Assembly (NCBI GenBank): GCA_000507305.1
Contig: DF239134.1
Coordinates: 124,001-188,000 of the forward strand
DNA: 64,000 nt
Direction: 5' to 3'
Source of the DNA: Breviolum minutum Mf 1.05b.01
Taxonomy: Eukaryota; Sar; Dinophyceae; Suessiales; Symbiodiniaceae
Shown: piece after piece, positions 33,102 to 43,959 of the stretch
Numbering within the stretch: position 1 is the stretch's first letter
Layout: every line of letters starts with the position of its first letter
Position numbers and translations under genes: made by a program
Notes under the pieces: generated by a model
Databases searched by the model: none
Told to the model about the DNA's origin: nothing
Seen by the model: only the letters and a program-made list of their open reading frames with translations

Positions 33102-33265
33102 TATACCATAAAAATCAACTATTCCCTAGTGCTCCGGTTCGGAGTTTAGGTACCCGTTTAACCCACTCCAAAACCACTTGCAGAAGGGAGCAGTGACCAA
33201 AAAGCGATTTTCCCATGATACTAAATGTCATAAATGTCGGTACACCTACAACCGTCCCCCTGCTA

Positions 33266-33516
33266 GGATGTCCCGTTGGGTTTGTTAGGATCAAAATTTA
33301 GGATCAGTGGGTTATAACCCTAATATACCCTGGTCATATCTTAGATTAGCCTTTTTTCCTTAGCTCCTTTGAGTTGATCGTGGGATTATATATGTAACCC
33401 GCTAAGAGTTTAACTTTTAGCAGCGGACCTAAGGGTTGCCATGTATCCCATTGATAGGTAGTTTATAACTCATTTACTAACTCATTGATCCTAACTTCCG
33501 TCGCGGGACATCCAAG
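33266..33516. mobile_element. family E split by family G
   Basis: The left part GGATGTCCCGTTGGGTTTG ... CCCTAATATA and the right part TCCCATTGATAGG ... TCGCGGGACATCCAAG together make one family E element. Confidence 0.75.
33328..33443 (+). mobile_element. family G inserted in family E
   Basis: It runs from CCTGGTCATATCTTAG to CTAAGGGTTGCCATG. Removing it and one TA gives AATATATCCCATT, as in the uninterrupted E at 52617-52743 read in reverse. Confidence 0.75.
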
Positions 33517-33639
33517 TGGATCCCATCAAAGGAAACCCTTCGAAAAACAACCCGCACTCGGGGCCAGTTGAAAACCCGGTGTTTTTTGGAGCCTCCCGGG
33601 TTTCACTGGAGACATTTTCAATTGTTGAAACCCTAGAGG

Positions 33640-33750
33640 CTTCCAAGGCCACCTTGGTTTTTTGGAGGTAGCCGACTGGGCACCCCCCAAAAAATCATAC
33701 CAATCAGACCTCAGGAGGGAGGTATCTTCCTGGAAGACTAGGGGTAGTAG
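33640..33750. mobile_element. family I/J-like hairpin
   Basis: AGGCTTCCAAGGCCACCTTGG and TTCCTGGAAGACTAGGGG are the ends. AGACCTCAGGAGGGAGGTA lies inside. Confidence 0.45.
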
Positions 33751-33843
33751 TTAGGCCGCCAATGGGGGTGGTAGGAGTTGGTGGTATGCTTGATCCTCCG
33801 AAGAAGTTATCCCAGATGTAGCGGCTTGGACCGCGCCCTTTGC

Positions 33844-33954
33844 TGGGCATATCTTAGATTAGCCTTATTCCCTTAGCTCCTTTGAGTTTAGTGGGATTTT
33901 ATATGTAACCCGCTAAGAGTTTAACTTTTAGCAGGGGACCTACGGGTTGCCATG
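33844..33954 (+). mobile_element. family G with TTTG duplication
   Basis: CTGGGCATATCTTAGATTAG ... CTACGGGTTGCCATG, with TTTG at 33840-33843 and 33955-33958. It differs from 26624-26745 by a few bases and a short deletion. Confidence 0.75.
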
Positions 33955-34173
33955 TTTGGGTTGATTTAGTGGGATTTTGTTGAACACTTTGAGTTCCTGG
34001 AGTTTCACCGGAGACTTTTGCCTTACGTATATACACCATGGGAACCGACGGGTTTCTGTCAATATTTAAGGGGTTATTTCACACCCATATTATATACATC
34101 TAGGGCTTAAAACATGCATTTTATCCATGGCTTTGGTGAAGCCCCCTCCCTTTTTTTTGTTGCCCCGGATCCT

Positions 34174-34219
34174 AACATCCAGTGTTTTTTTTGCACAACA
34201 TCCAGTGTTTTTTTTGCAC
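34174..34219. repeat. 23-bp tandem duplication
   Basis: AACATCCAGTGTTTTTTTTG plus CAC occurs twice in a row without visible differences. Confidence 0.9.
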
Positions 34220-34448
34220 AACAGGAATTGGCGTTTGGCCATGAATGAACTGCAGCAGTTACCTGTGAATGCACTACATCCGGATTTTTGGATCTGCAAT
34301 TTGTGGCAGTTTGCGCCGTGGGTTTTTATTGGGTTTCTTAAATTACCCCATTTTTACGGGGAAATCAAACAATACAAATCATACAAATCTATGGTGATTT
34401 TGAGGGATTTCCATCATCACAATGCATGATTTAGGGTTGGCAATATAA

Positions 34449-34538
34449 CCCATACCATCCATGTATGGTATATTTACCTACATTTACCATAGAAATTCAC
34501 CAAATGTAGATAAATATGCCATACATGGATTCTATGGG
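34449..34538. mobile_element. family B, TAA duplication
   Basis: It spans 90 bp, CCCATACCATCCATGTATGG to CCATACATGGATTCTATGGG. TAA is on both sides. Confidence 0.85.
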
Positions 34539-34559
34539 TAATAATGACCACTGTTTCTT

Positions 34560-34749
34560 TAGGTGGTTTCAATGATTTTGCCCCCAACTGACTCAGTGGG
34601 GAAAAACGAGATGTTTGATATGCATGGAAACCTCCTTCTCCTCTCATGTTTCAAAGATTTGTTTGATGAATTTATACCCCTATTTGAGGAAGATCAACCC
34701 AATTTGACTAATATTATGTTTCAGATGGGTTGCTCCAACCACCAACTAG
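34560..34749. mobile_element. family A enlarged by about 95 bp of other DNA
   Basis: The left AGGTGGTTTCAATG and the right TATACCCCTATTTGAGGAAG ... CCAACCACCAACTAG belong to family A. Between them lies unrelated DNA, including GAAACCTCCTTCTCCTCTCA. Confidence 0.55.
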
Positions 34750-34793
34750 TTTTTGTTGCTAGATTTGCGTATTTTCTGCCACGATAAGTCTTT

Positions 34794-34894
34794 CTAGGTT
34801 GTGGTTTCAAATATTTTTTATGTTCACCCCTATTTGGAGAAGATTTCCATTTTGACTCATATTTTTCAAAGGGGTTGGTTCAACCACCAACTAG
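34794..34894. mobile_element. family A
   Basis: CTAGGTTGTGGTTTCAAAT to GGTTCAACCACCAACTAG, with a GACTCATATTTTTCAAAGG core. Confidence 0.75.
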
Positions 34895-35220
34895 AATAGG
34901 ATTCATAAGGGTTTGGGTGGTCATTCCCCTAATCTTCCCTAATGTTTCCTATGGTTCCCCCAATCTTCCCTAAAACTCCTGACGACTTCCCCAGTTACCT
35001 TCCCCCTCCCCTTGAACACTTCCCCCTCAAGAACCCTACAATATATATACATATATACCCTACATGAAACATAATATAACCGGGCCGCATCCTGCATATC
35101 CATCTGTGAGATCTCAGGATGCTGTATCACAGCGCGCTTTGTTGACGGCAGGCGAGGGTCATTGGATTTGTTGTTTCAGGTGAGCAGTGAGCAGTTGACC
35201 CCGTGGTTCTTTCCTGTATA

Positions 35221-35327
35221 TGGGTGTTTCCAAAAATGGTGGTGCCCCAAAATGGATGGTTTACAATGGAAAACCCTATTAAAATTGACGATTTGGAGGG
35301 AAAACCCACTATTTTTGGAAACACCCA
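35221..35327. mobile_element. family H hairpin (reference copy)
   Basis: TGGGTGTTTCCAAAAATGGTG pairs with CACTATTTTTGGAAACACCCA. The middle has AATGGATGGTTTACAATGG. Confidence 0.8.
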
Positions 35328-35329
35328 TA

Positions 35330-35490
35330 TGTGGATGAAATATGACCCATAGTTATTTGGGGGATTCTTTCATATTAATAAGCCATGAAATTTGTTGGAT
35401 CCCGAAACCTGAGCCAATTAGGTGGATTTCATGGTTCATGTCAGGGTTCAGGGTTTAACATTCACGGTTGCTCAGTGACGCTTCTTTTGC
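35330..35490 (+). repeat. family M-related element
   Basis: ATATGACCCATAGTTATTTG, GATCCCGAAACCTGAGCCAA, ATTTCATGGTTCATG and CACGGTTGCTCAGTGACG are collinear with 29536-29690. Confidence 0.5.
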
Positions 35491-35592
35491 GCTGATTCCG
35501 TGACGTTTTTGTCTTCATGATCATCTAGTGAAGTTGGAATCGAAGTCGTGCAATCAATCAAGATCCCAGTGGGTACGTTGAAGGGTATTTAA

Positions 35593-35717
35593 CTAGGCAT
35601 GTCTTAGATTAGCCGAACATTCCCTGAACGCTCCACTAAGAGTTGATCGTGGGATTTTATATGGTTCACCCACTAAGAGTTTAACTTTTAGCAGGGTTTT
35701 CCCTAAGGGTTGCCATG
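35593..35717 (+). mobile_element. family G, ATTTAA duplication
   Basis: CTAGGCATGTCTTAGATTAG to TAAGGGTTGCCATG. This is the subtype with GCCGAACATTCCCTGAACGC. ATTTAA lies at 35587-35592 and 35718-35723. Confidence 0.8.
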
Positions 35718-35831
35718 ATTTAATTGATAGATATTAGTGAGCTTCAATGGTTGATTAAGTGGTGTTTGGATTCGTTGGTGCACCTTGGATTCGGATTATT
35801 TCGGATCCACCTTTTGAAAAGGGATTGTTAC

Positions 35832-36086
35832 TACTTGGAGGATCATCCCACGTAAGTAAGTCGTTAATAACCACCATTTATAAGCCCTTAATAAGGCCTG
35901 CTATCTCTGTGTGGGGGGGGTACTTGGAGGATCATCCCAGTTTGTAAGGAGTTAGTAACCGCTATTTGTAAGCCATTCAACCATTTAAGCCATTTGGAAG
36001 GGGTCCCACAACCCGATGTCTAAGGGGACGAAAACGATCACCATGGTTATTATCCACTTACAAGTCCTGGGATGATCCTCCAAGTA
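35832..36086. mobile_element. family D, tandem left ends
   Basis: TACTTGGAGGATCATCCCA occurs at 35832 and again at 35921, but only one right arm, GGGATGATCCTCCAAGTA, closes at 36086. A truncated copy thus precedes a full one. Confidence 0.75.
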
Positions 36087-36439
36087 TGGGGACCCCGATT
36101 CGATTCCCAACACCATTGACTGATTCTCCAATATCGAACGAAATGAACTTCTTCGTCTATGACGGTCCATCGTTTATGTGTCTTTGATCCTCGTCTGATC
36201 CGACAAGGACACCTCAGTAGGTCGTTGGAAGGTAAGCCAAGGACGTTTTGTTTGCTTGTGACCATGCTGGAAAGCCAAGTGCTCTATTTTTAAGGCAATA
36301 GTTGCTGGTTTTAGGGGTAAAGTTGCCTAACAAAATAGGACACTTGGCGTTCCAGGATGTCTGAATATCACAATCCGATCCAACAACGACTTATAGATTG
36401 TCACAGTCACAATGTAGCATTTATGATTGCAATTCATGA

Positions 36440-36575
36440 TGTTATTTTATTTTAGTTCGTATGATACATGTAATACATACCCAGTCCGTCAAAGTATGGT
36501 AGTTATTATAGATGTCTACATTTACATTGTAAACTACCCAAATGCAGGTAATACACGATACATTGAGTGTTTGGG
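36440..36575. mobile_element. family B-related (CATTGAGTGTTTGGG subtype)
   Basis: ATGATACATGTAATACATACCC and CCCAAATGCAGGTAATACACG frame the element, which ends CATTGAGTGTTTGGG. Confidence 0.4.
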
Positions 36576-36928
36576 ATAAAACCAGTCAATGCAACGAATG
36601 TTAAAACGCGTTTATACAATAAATGTTATGTCAATTCATATAACTTCCCAGGTTTCCCCCCCAAAAAAAGACTTGATTCGAAATTCTTCCATCATTCCGG
36701 TTGATTAGATTTCTCTACATTTCCTGATTAGAGCTAATCAAACCGAAAACTGATCCTGAAATTACAATTTACTCACTCAGGCAGTGGTTAACCTTTAAGC
36801 TTTAGGGGATTCCCTTTTTTTTTAGGTAGCAAAACAAGAAGATTCATTAATAAACTTTTCATCATAATCCGATACGGTCCTGTAAGGAGTTTGAAGCAAT
36901 AACATGAAGCACATATCTTTTTACTCAT

Positions 36929-37023
36929 ACCATCCATGTATGGTTTATATTTACCTACATGTGCCATAAAAAATCAACCATTCATGTAGGTAAATATACC
37001 ATTTTCCATGGAGCCGTCATGGG
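36929..37023. mobile_element. family B
   Basis: CATACCATCCATGTATGG and ATACCATTTTCCATGGAGCC are arms. The core is CATGTGCC ... TTCATGTAGGTAAATA. Confidence 0.65.
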
Positions 37024-37509
37024 TTTTTTTTCCTTTTTACACATCCTATATACACTCATACCACTGGGTCACCCAAACCACCGGATCTTTTTCGTGAAAC
37101 TCCAAGTTGCGTCCTCAACTCAAAAACCTTCGGCGAGGTTCGGAGTTGCCATGGAAAGTGAGCATTGACGTTTTAGTATCTTGGCTGGGCCATGTTTTTT
37201 TTTGGGGGGCCACCCGTTTTTTAAAACACCGGTGTTTTTTTACAAGCCGTGGGAAACACAAACCTCCATATAATGTCCATATATATCATATATATGCATG
37301 CTGGTGATTGTCATTGTCATTTCCGTTGTAGTTGTAATTGTAATTAGTTTTAGTATCTTGGTCTTGTCTGCAATTTTTGGGTACGCAACCCCCCAGTGGC
37401 TATGGGAAACTCTCGATTTCCTTGGGTCCGGTGGTGATTGTTTTTGAGAATCTTTTCCAAAAAAAATGACCTGATCTATTCAGACAGGCCCCGGTTAAGG
37501 AATTAGAAT

Positions 37510-37615
37510 CTGGGTGGTGGTTTCACATATATATTTTTTATTTTCATCCCTACCTGGGGAAGATTTCCAATTTGACTATATAGTATTTTTCAGATGGGTT
37601 GAAACCACCAACTAG
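37510..37615. mobile_element. family A
   Basis: CTGGGTGGTGGTTTCACAT to GGTTGAAACCACCAACTAG, with small ATAT expansions inside. Confidence 0.7.
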
Positions 37616-37883
37616 ATTTGCCCAGATCTTGGTGCGTTTGTTTGGAAAAAATGGCAGCTAAAAAATGGAGTCATCAGTCCGCGAATCACCGAAAAAGAAT
37701 TGCTAAAAATTCAAGATTCCAAAGATACAAAGAAACATTCAGATGGCAACATGTTTTTGCAACACTTGGTATCTTAGTGTATCAACATGTTGTTTGGGGG
37801 ATGATTCGTTTTTATTGTGGCAAAAAAATGTCAAATCTTCCTCATCTTCCTGGAAATCTCTCTGATGTTCATCACATTTCAGT

Positions 37884-37979
37884 CCCTAAGGATCCATACC
37901 CCTCCCTAGGATCTCATCCCCAGAATAGGTTTGTATAGGGGGAATCCCGAAATCTTGGGACATGCCTGGATTCTTAGGG
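37884..37979. mobile_element. family F, AGT duplication
   Basis: CCCTAAGGATCCATACCCC to CATGCCTGGATTCTTAGGG. AGT lies at 37881-37883 and 37980-37982. This copy has a shortened core. Confidence 0.75.
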
Positions 37980-38096
37980 AGTGAATTTCTTTAGTTTGAA
38001 ATTTCTTTCGAGGCTGGGCGGGCCGGGAGATTTGAAATTCGCCTCTCAAACTTGCAAACTTCACAAGTTTGTCAGGTGTTTTCTCTGAGTTTGATT

Positions 38097-38186
38097 CCCA
38101 TAGGATCCATGTATGGAATATTTACCTACATTTATCATGAATTTAAGGTAAATGTAGGTAAATATATCATACATGGATCCTATGGG
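38097..38186. mobile_element. family B, near-perfect hairpin, ATT duplication
   Basis: CCCATAGGATCCATGTATGG pairs almost perfectly with CATACATGGATCCTATGGG. TATTTACCTACATTTA pairs with TAAATGTAGGTAAATA. ATT is on both sides. Confidence 0.9.
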
Positions 38187-38587
38187 ATTGGAATTGTCAT
38201 AGAAATTGGGTCATTGGGCCCCCAACCTGTAACAACAAAAAGCATATTTGGGGATGGATGCCAATAGTTAACACAATATTCCTCAACCAAATAGTGCCTA
38301 TTGTAGGTGGGGTTACGATTGGGGGTTAGGAGACTTTTTCCGAAAAGATTCCAACTTTGGGTATGCCAAATTGTCATGGATCAAACCCCAATAAGTGGGC
38401 TTTTGTGACTTCAGGAATTTTCATTTACAAGGCCATTTATAGGAGTTATAACCCCATCTATGACTGGTGACGGGGGCCCATTTTGCAGGTGGTTGTTATG
38501 ACACCCCATATATACCATGTAGAACCTGAATTTCATTGAGGATCCGACGTTTCCCTGTCTTCCAGTCATATACCTTCCGAGGTGTTC

Positions 38588-38811
38588 AGTGTGTGTCAAA
38601 GAACCTTTCCCCAAAACTCATCACCTCCTGGTCGGCGATTTCGGCCTTATCAACAGGGTCCTTAAAAAACATCTCCCAAAACGCAAGGCCCAGATTTATG
38701 AAATGTTCTTCACGCCCTATTTGGTTTGTAAGACCTCCATGTTGATTCAAGAAGTTAAACAAATTCTGGGTTTAGACTTGAAAGTATTTGCGGAGATTAG
38801 TGAAATCTGAG
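38588..38811. other. exon-like patch, strand unresolved
   Basis: The plus strand offers an open frame with IYEMFFTPYLVCKT and VKQILGLDLKVFAEISEI. The minus strand offers DPVDKAEIADQEVMSFGERF. Both look protein-like, and neither has known motifs or decisive splice sites. Confidence 0.25.
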
Positions 38812-39031
38812 TAGATTCACACCGACCTGCTGCTGTATCTATTTTGGTCAAACTGTCAAACCATTCAGTTTTCTTATCTCAAATTTCTTCCATTTTACAC
38901 TTCAGAAAACTGACATGGAACCCAAAAATTGCTAGTTTTATAGATGTCTCTCTTTTTTCAATTGGTATTTTCAGATTCACATCGCCGTTCGTTTGACTCG
39001 GGGGTGTACTTCTCACTTTTTTCGGAGCGAG

Positions 39032-39151
39032 GTATCGAATTCCATGGCTGCTCCCAGCGTCTTGGCGCTCAACGACGTTGCCAGTGCCTTCAACAAGCAC
39101 CAGATGCCCAACGTGAAGTTGCAATGGATTTTGGCCGCTCGGCTTCTGGGA
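39032..39151 (+). CDS. possible PPR-like exon
   Basis: The acceptor is TTTTTTCGGAGCGAG|G and the end is CTTCTGGGA|GTAGTC, both phase 0. The frame includes SVLALNDVASAFNKHQ and, shortly after, LQWILAARLLG. These fit V..N..ISA..K and QW..A..LL of a PPR, with about six extra residues between helices. It could be a further exon of the gene that starts at 7.7 kb, but no intermediate exon was found. Confidence 0.35.
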
Positions 39152-40078
39152 GTAGTCTCCATGCTGTTTGGGGCATTTGGTCCCCGAAATGAGTCCTTCG
39201 TGTGCAGCATTATTTCGAAGTAAAGTGTTCGGTTAAATGCGGAGATGGGTGTTTTCTATCCCATGTCGGACATATGGGGGGTCATTAAATGGGACCCGTT
39301 GTGGAGATGAAACAAGCAGCATATGTATGGCAGTTTTGGGGGAATTTCCGTTAGAACCGTGAATTGTTTTTGTTGGTAATATGATGACCCCTGTCCGTGG
39401 GACTGGTACAGTATATAGGCCTACATTGATGCCATCAAACCCTCTGGCAATGGAGCTTCCTTTTGTAAACCGTCATTGTCATGTTCCATGTTATCTTTGG
39501 GGTTGCATGTCATTTACAACTATCTAAGACCATACCACAGGCATCCCCTTTCACCCCCAAATAGACAGAATTCCGACTCATAAACTGTTGGCGATGCGGG
39601 TCTGGGGTAAGTTCCAGGGGTATGTTGGAAAATTATTAGAAACTGTTGATTCAAATGGTGAAGATACAGTTGATTCTTAGTTACTGTTGCTTCTTAAATA
39701 CCTTTGGGTTTGTATCTCATTGAATTACAACTCCCAAGGCATCCAGTCATATTCTCAGATGATGAATGGGATGTTCAAGTACCTCCTCAGCACATTCTTT
39801 AGGTTCCATTGTCATCATTCTCAGTTTCGGTGATTTCTTGTGTTCTCGGATGGGATTCTTGGGGGATTATAACCCATAAATACCCACTACCTTTGGACCC
39901 CAAAACCATGAAAAATGAAGGTTTTAAGCCCTCAATATATGGGTCATAACCCCTAAAAATGAAGGTTGTGGGTTCCCATGGTACCCACTATAATTGAGCT
40001 CTATATCGGGATTTCCCAATGGGGGGGCACCTTGGATCGGGGTACACATCCCTGCCTATCCCCTGAAATCTTCGATGA

Positions 40079-40214
40079 GGATTGGACCTCGCACACCGCA
40101 GCAGTCGACCTTGGCGGCAGCCTCGAAGTTACGCGCGGAACGTTTCGTCGTGTGCTTTTAACCACAAAAAGCGCGGTTCGTGATTCCTTCGCCGAAGTTG
40201 AGATGTTATTATAA
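40079..40214 (+). CDS. unidentified exon-like ORF ending in a stop
   Basis: After ATCTTCGATGAG|G the frame reads DWTSHTAAVDLGGSLEVTRG, then RRVLLTTKSAVRDSFAEVEM, and stops at TAA. It is GC-richer than its surroundings. Possibly a terminal exon; family unknown. Confidence 0.35.
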
Positions 40215-40489
40215 CAGGATGTATAACCTTAGTGCTCCAAAATACCTAACGTTTGGTTTGGTGGATTTAGGTACTAGTTTAAGCCCACTCCAAAACCGAT
40301 TGGAGGTCATAAGGGTAATTTGAAACCCTGGAAGTCCAAGTTGGCATTGTTGTTGAAGGTGTTTTTTTTCTGAAAAGATCATTAGGGAGAGTGCCCTAGA
40401 TATACACACTACCAGGTAAGTATCGTAAGTATCCTATAAAAGCTATTATATATAAAGGGCCAAATCAGCAATGCAAGCAACACATGGTT

Positions 40490-40600
40490 GGTTGGGATCA
40501 ACCCAGTTACATAGTGACTATAGACAGCCTTTTAAGAAGGATCCCTAGACATAAACCAGTATAATGGAAGGTAACACGAGTTTCTTTCATAGGGACTATT
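40490..40600 (+). repeat. family M element
   Basis: CAACCCAGTTACATAGTG, AAGGATCCCTAGACATAAACC and AGTATAATGGAAGGTAACACG follow the M order. Confidence 0.5.
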
Positions 40601-40752
40601 TTTGGGACCAACAGATTTGCAGGTGCTTTGGCCAAATGTACAGTCCATCTTCCCTTTGAGAGGAGTCGGTAGGTGCATGGTCAATAATATGTACTAACTG
40701 CTTATGACTTTGGGGTTTCAAACAAAAATCCTGTAAACAGTTGGTAAACAAT

Positions 40753-40836
40753 CCCATAGGATCCATGTATGGTATATTTACCTACATTTGGTCGATTTTT
40801 ATGGTGAAAGTAGGTAGATATCCCATACATGGATCC
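40753..40836. mobile_element. family B, right end clipped
   Basis: CCCATAGGATCCATGTATGG is intact. The right arm stops at CATACATGGATCC, after which TTAAAAAC follows. Confidence 0.75.
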
Positions 40837-41191
40837 TTAAAAACATAATTTTATGAAGGGAACCCTGTAAAAACCTTTACGAAAACCACCATGGACCAGT
40901 GTTTAGGCAGGGCTCAAGTTTTGACCCACTGACACAAGGTACATTGGAACTACAACCTACATGGATGATTGAAATGACCTTTCTTTGTTCGGTCTTGGAC
41001 TTCCAGGGTACAGTTGTGATCAGCATTGACCCTAAGTTCCAATCAAGGATTTCAACATCCAGACTTAAAAAAACATCTCGGCATGTGTTCCTTGAAGAAC
41101 TTGAACCTCTTAAACCTTTTAGGGTTGTCAAGAATCCCAAATTCATCATCGAAGGGGAACATTTTTGACATGACCAGTATTTTAAAGATGG

Positions 41192-41298
41192 TACACTCCG
41201 GCAATCTAACATAGCAATGAAACAATGGACCCTTTCAAGATGTATTTCCTATCAAAAATGTGGATATTTCATTGCTATGTAAGTTTTACCAGAGGGTA
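41192..41298. mobile_element. family T (diverged)
   Basis: TACACTCCGGCAATCTAAC and GTAAGTTTTACCAGAGGGTA are the ends. ATAGCAATGAAA pairs with TTTCATTGCTAT. Confidence 0.65.
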
Positions 41299-42550
41299 AT
41301 TTGGGATGTAATTTGGGTAGTTCCAAGCACTTCTACCGGGGGCTTGGTGAAAAATCTCACCCAGCTCCGTTCGCAGCTGCTTAGCTTCTGGCTTTGATAC
41401 ATGGTGGCCTCGCTACGGACTTTTTTTGTTGGTATAACTTGAACTGATTTCTTATGATGATGATTCGTATGTTTTATTCCCCAGAAACATGTTTTTATGC
41501 TGTATTATGGTGTACTCGTATATATTTTATATTTATATACATTCATCGCAATATATTCGACGTCACAACATCCAGGCCACCAGTTGTTTTCTTTAAATAC
41601 ATTCTTGTACATCAGAAATTCACGCATCGCCGTTTCTGGTCTTTCAAACATGAACACGTGACCCATGGTGACATGGACAACGCCATGGACAACGTTTCCT
41701 TGGGCCCTGGCCCTGCACGGTCCTCAAGACGAAGATGTTAACCTTTAGGTTTCTGACAAATCACTTCACTTTTACCGTTGTAAATCACCGTTAAACCACC
41801 ATTTGGGATAATATGTGTTTTACTTTTCTCAGGCATCTTAAGCACATCCAAGCCTTTTAGTGATGTATTTCTGTATTTCCATGTATTTCTGGTTAAGAAG
41901 TTCTTGAACCCGACTCCTTTCCTTCACATAAAACTCGACGTTTTAAACGAGCAGTTTGGAAATAGGAGGTGGACGCTAAGGGAGGGTGATTTTTGTGGTT
42001 TCTGATCGAGATATCGAGACTCTTGTGAAATCTCTGACTTTGAATTGTATAGAATCGATAAATGTATATTTAATATATACTCGTACATACACTTTGATAT
42101 CATGTGTTATATGTTTATTTATACATGCCAAGTATGTATTTATGTTTTTATACATGTTTGTATAAGGGGGTGGTATTTCATCCTCTGAAGAAGAAGACAT
42201 GCTCGGAAATGGCTTGTAACCCCATGTATCCGTACAAAATTTAAAACAAAACTATCCAGTTATATACCCCGTACTTACTGAACATCAGAAACCAACCCAA
42301 GATCATCCCGAATACTCAAATCTAGTATATGTTGAAATTCTGGACACTCGAGAAACCTCTAGAAGAAAAAACAATTGGATCTTCAAAAAACTATAAGCTT
42401 TTAAAATGTCTCTGAATTGTACCCTTGCATTTTTCCATAGAAATCAACTATTCTTAAGTAAAAATACTATTCCTTTGGACCCCAAAAACCATGAAACATG
42501 AAGGTTTTGAGCCCTATATAGTATGGGAGTTATAGGGTCATAACACCCCT

Positions 42551-42667
42551 AACATTCCCTAGGGATCCACTCACCGAACGTCAGATGATGAGCAAGGGGT
42601 GTACAATCACCTCCGAAACGCAAGGTATTTAGGTTCCACTACCATTCTCAGAAGGTGATTGGATCCC
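42551..42667. mobile_element. family P hairpin
   Basis: TAGGGATCCACTCACCGAAC and GAAGGTGATTGGATCCCTA pair. It abuts the following family D element directly. Confidence 0.6.
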
Positions 42668-42811
42668 TACTTGGAGGATCATCCCAGTTAGTAAGTGGTT
42701 AGTAACCCCCATTTATAAGCCATTTAGGTCATTTGTAAGGGGAACAACCCTACTTAGGGGACATACTAACCATGGTTATTAACCACTTACTAACTGGGAT
42801 GATCCTCCAAG
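42668..42811. mobile_element. family D hairpin (reference copy)
   Basis: TACTTGGAGGATCATCCCAG pairs with CTGGGATGATCCTCCAAG. TTAGTAAGTGGTTAGTAACC pairs with GGTTATTAACCACTTACTAA. Confidence 0.85.
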
Positions 42812-42879
42812 AAGGGATTGAGGGTTGTGGGTTTCCCAGTCCTATGAATCCGTATCGTTTGGCAAGGAAACCACCTTGC

Positions 42880-42992
42880 TGGTGCCAACCGACGAAAATG
42901 CAGCGAATACCTCCTAAGGTTCGGTGTTTTTGATAGGTTTTGCGGGTGTCCAACTACCGAAACCTCAGGAGGTGTTTTTGGATGTCTAGGGT
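42880..42992. mobile_element. family J hairpin
   Basis: ATACCTCCTAAGGTTCGGTG pairs with ACCGAAACCTCAGGAGGTG. The right end is GGATGTCTAGGG. Confidence 0.5.
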
Positions 42993-42994
42993 AA

Positions 42995-43130
42995 TACCTG
43001 TCTATTTATGGTTCAGAAATCCGGGTAGAAAACCACCATGCATATAATAAAACCTTCGGTAAATAATGGTAGATAAAGTCACCAACCTCGACTGGTGATC
43101 GCCCGTATTTCTGAAACATCAACAGGGATC
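42995..43130. mobile_element. family C, inner halves rearranged
   Basis: TTATGGTTCAGAAATCCGGG and CGTATTTCTGAAACATCAACAG are arms. The interior order appears flipped, with GTAGATAAAGTCACCAACC on the right. Confidence 0.55.
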
Positions 43131-43142
43131 ACAGGAGCTACC

Positions 43143-43272
43143 TACTTGGAGGATCATCTCAGTTAGTAAGCAGTTAGTAACCCCCACTTCTAAGCCATTT
43201 GGAAGGGATGAAGGGGAACAACCCCAGGAATCGGGGTTAAACGATCACCATGGTGGGATGATCCTCCAAGTA
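43143..43272. mobile_element. family D, internal deletion
   Basis: TACTTGGAGGATCATCTCAG to GGGATGATCCTCCAAGTA. The right inner arm TTACTAACT is missing. Confidence 0.75.
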
Positions 43273-43444
43273 CCCAGCTTGCTATTCTAAGCACATCTTG
43301 ACCACAGAGCCTTCAGGTCTTTCAAGTGGAAGCGGCTCGACCTCCAACGTCTCCCAAGCAAAAGTTGCCATGGAGGTTCCCCGAAACATTTGGGGGGGGG
43401 AACCCCTTTTTTTTGGTCGGGGTTGGAATATGAGGGGGTTGCGT

Positions 43445-43535
43445 CCTATAGGATGCATGTTTGGTATATTCATCCTACATTTGGTTTAAGTTTATGATAA
43501 ATGTAGGTAAATATTCCATACATGGATCCTATTGG
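43445..43535. mobile_element. family B, CGT duplication
   Basis: CCTATAGGATGCATGTTTGG pairs with CCATACATGGATCCTATTGG. CGT is on both sides. Confidence 0.75.
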
Positions 43536-43959
43536 CGTGGATGATATGTTCCGGATGAGTTTAGTGTGAATGTTAATGTTTGATTTGCAAATTTTACACC
43601 TTCTCCCCGGAAATCTCACATAGAACCGGAAAGTCACACCTTTCTAAAAGGAAAGATCATCTTCCAGACCTTTAGACCTTGGGTTCCAGCCGTTAGTTTT
43701 GGGGAGTCCTCAAATCTTTACTTGCTTCAGTTTTTGGTTCCATGCTGAAACAGTTGAAGATGTTGAAGTATCCGTGGTCCGAATGGTCCGGAATTGTGAT
43801 GTTTTTTTTGCGATTTGTTGTACAGATTCAAAGGCAGTACATTATTTTTGGTAGGAATCTTTCTCGGGTTCACAATGTTCCAAGCAGGGCTGAAAGGTGA
43901 AAAAAACTGGAGTTGAGCTTCCTGACGTAGCATGTTGTTTGCTTCCAAAAAGCTGGCAG

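Noticed and set aside
25539-38186. Spaced palindromes (family B) considered as a CRISPR-like array
   Set aside because: Spacing is irregular, copies are in a eukaryotic context, flanks show 3-bp target duplications, and there are no unique equal-length spacers.
38888-39009. Possible family T element around the exon at 39 kb
   Set aside because: The left end (TACACTTCAGAAAACTGACA) is good, but the proposed right end GACTCGGGGGTGTAC pairs poorly.
41640-41742. PPR-like WALALHGPQDED frame
   Set aside because: Only the AL.L part matches. There is no N..IS half, no phase partner, and the GC-rich patch repeats ATGGACAACG.
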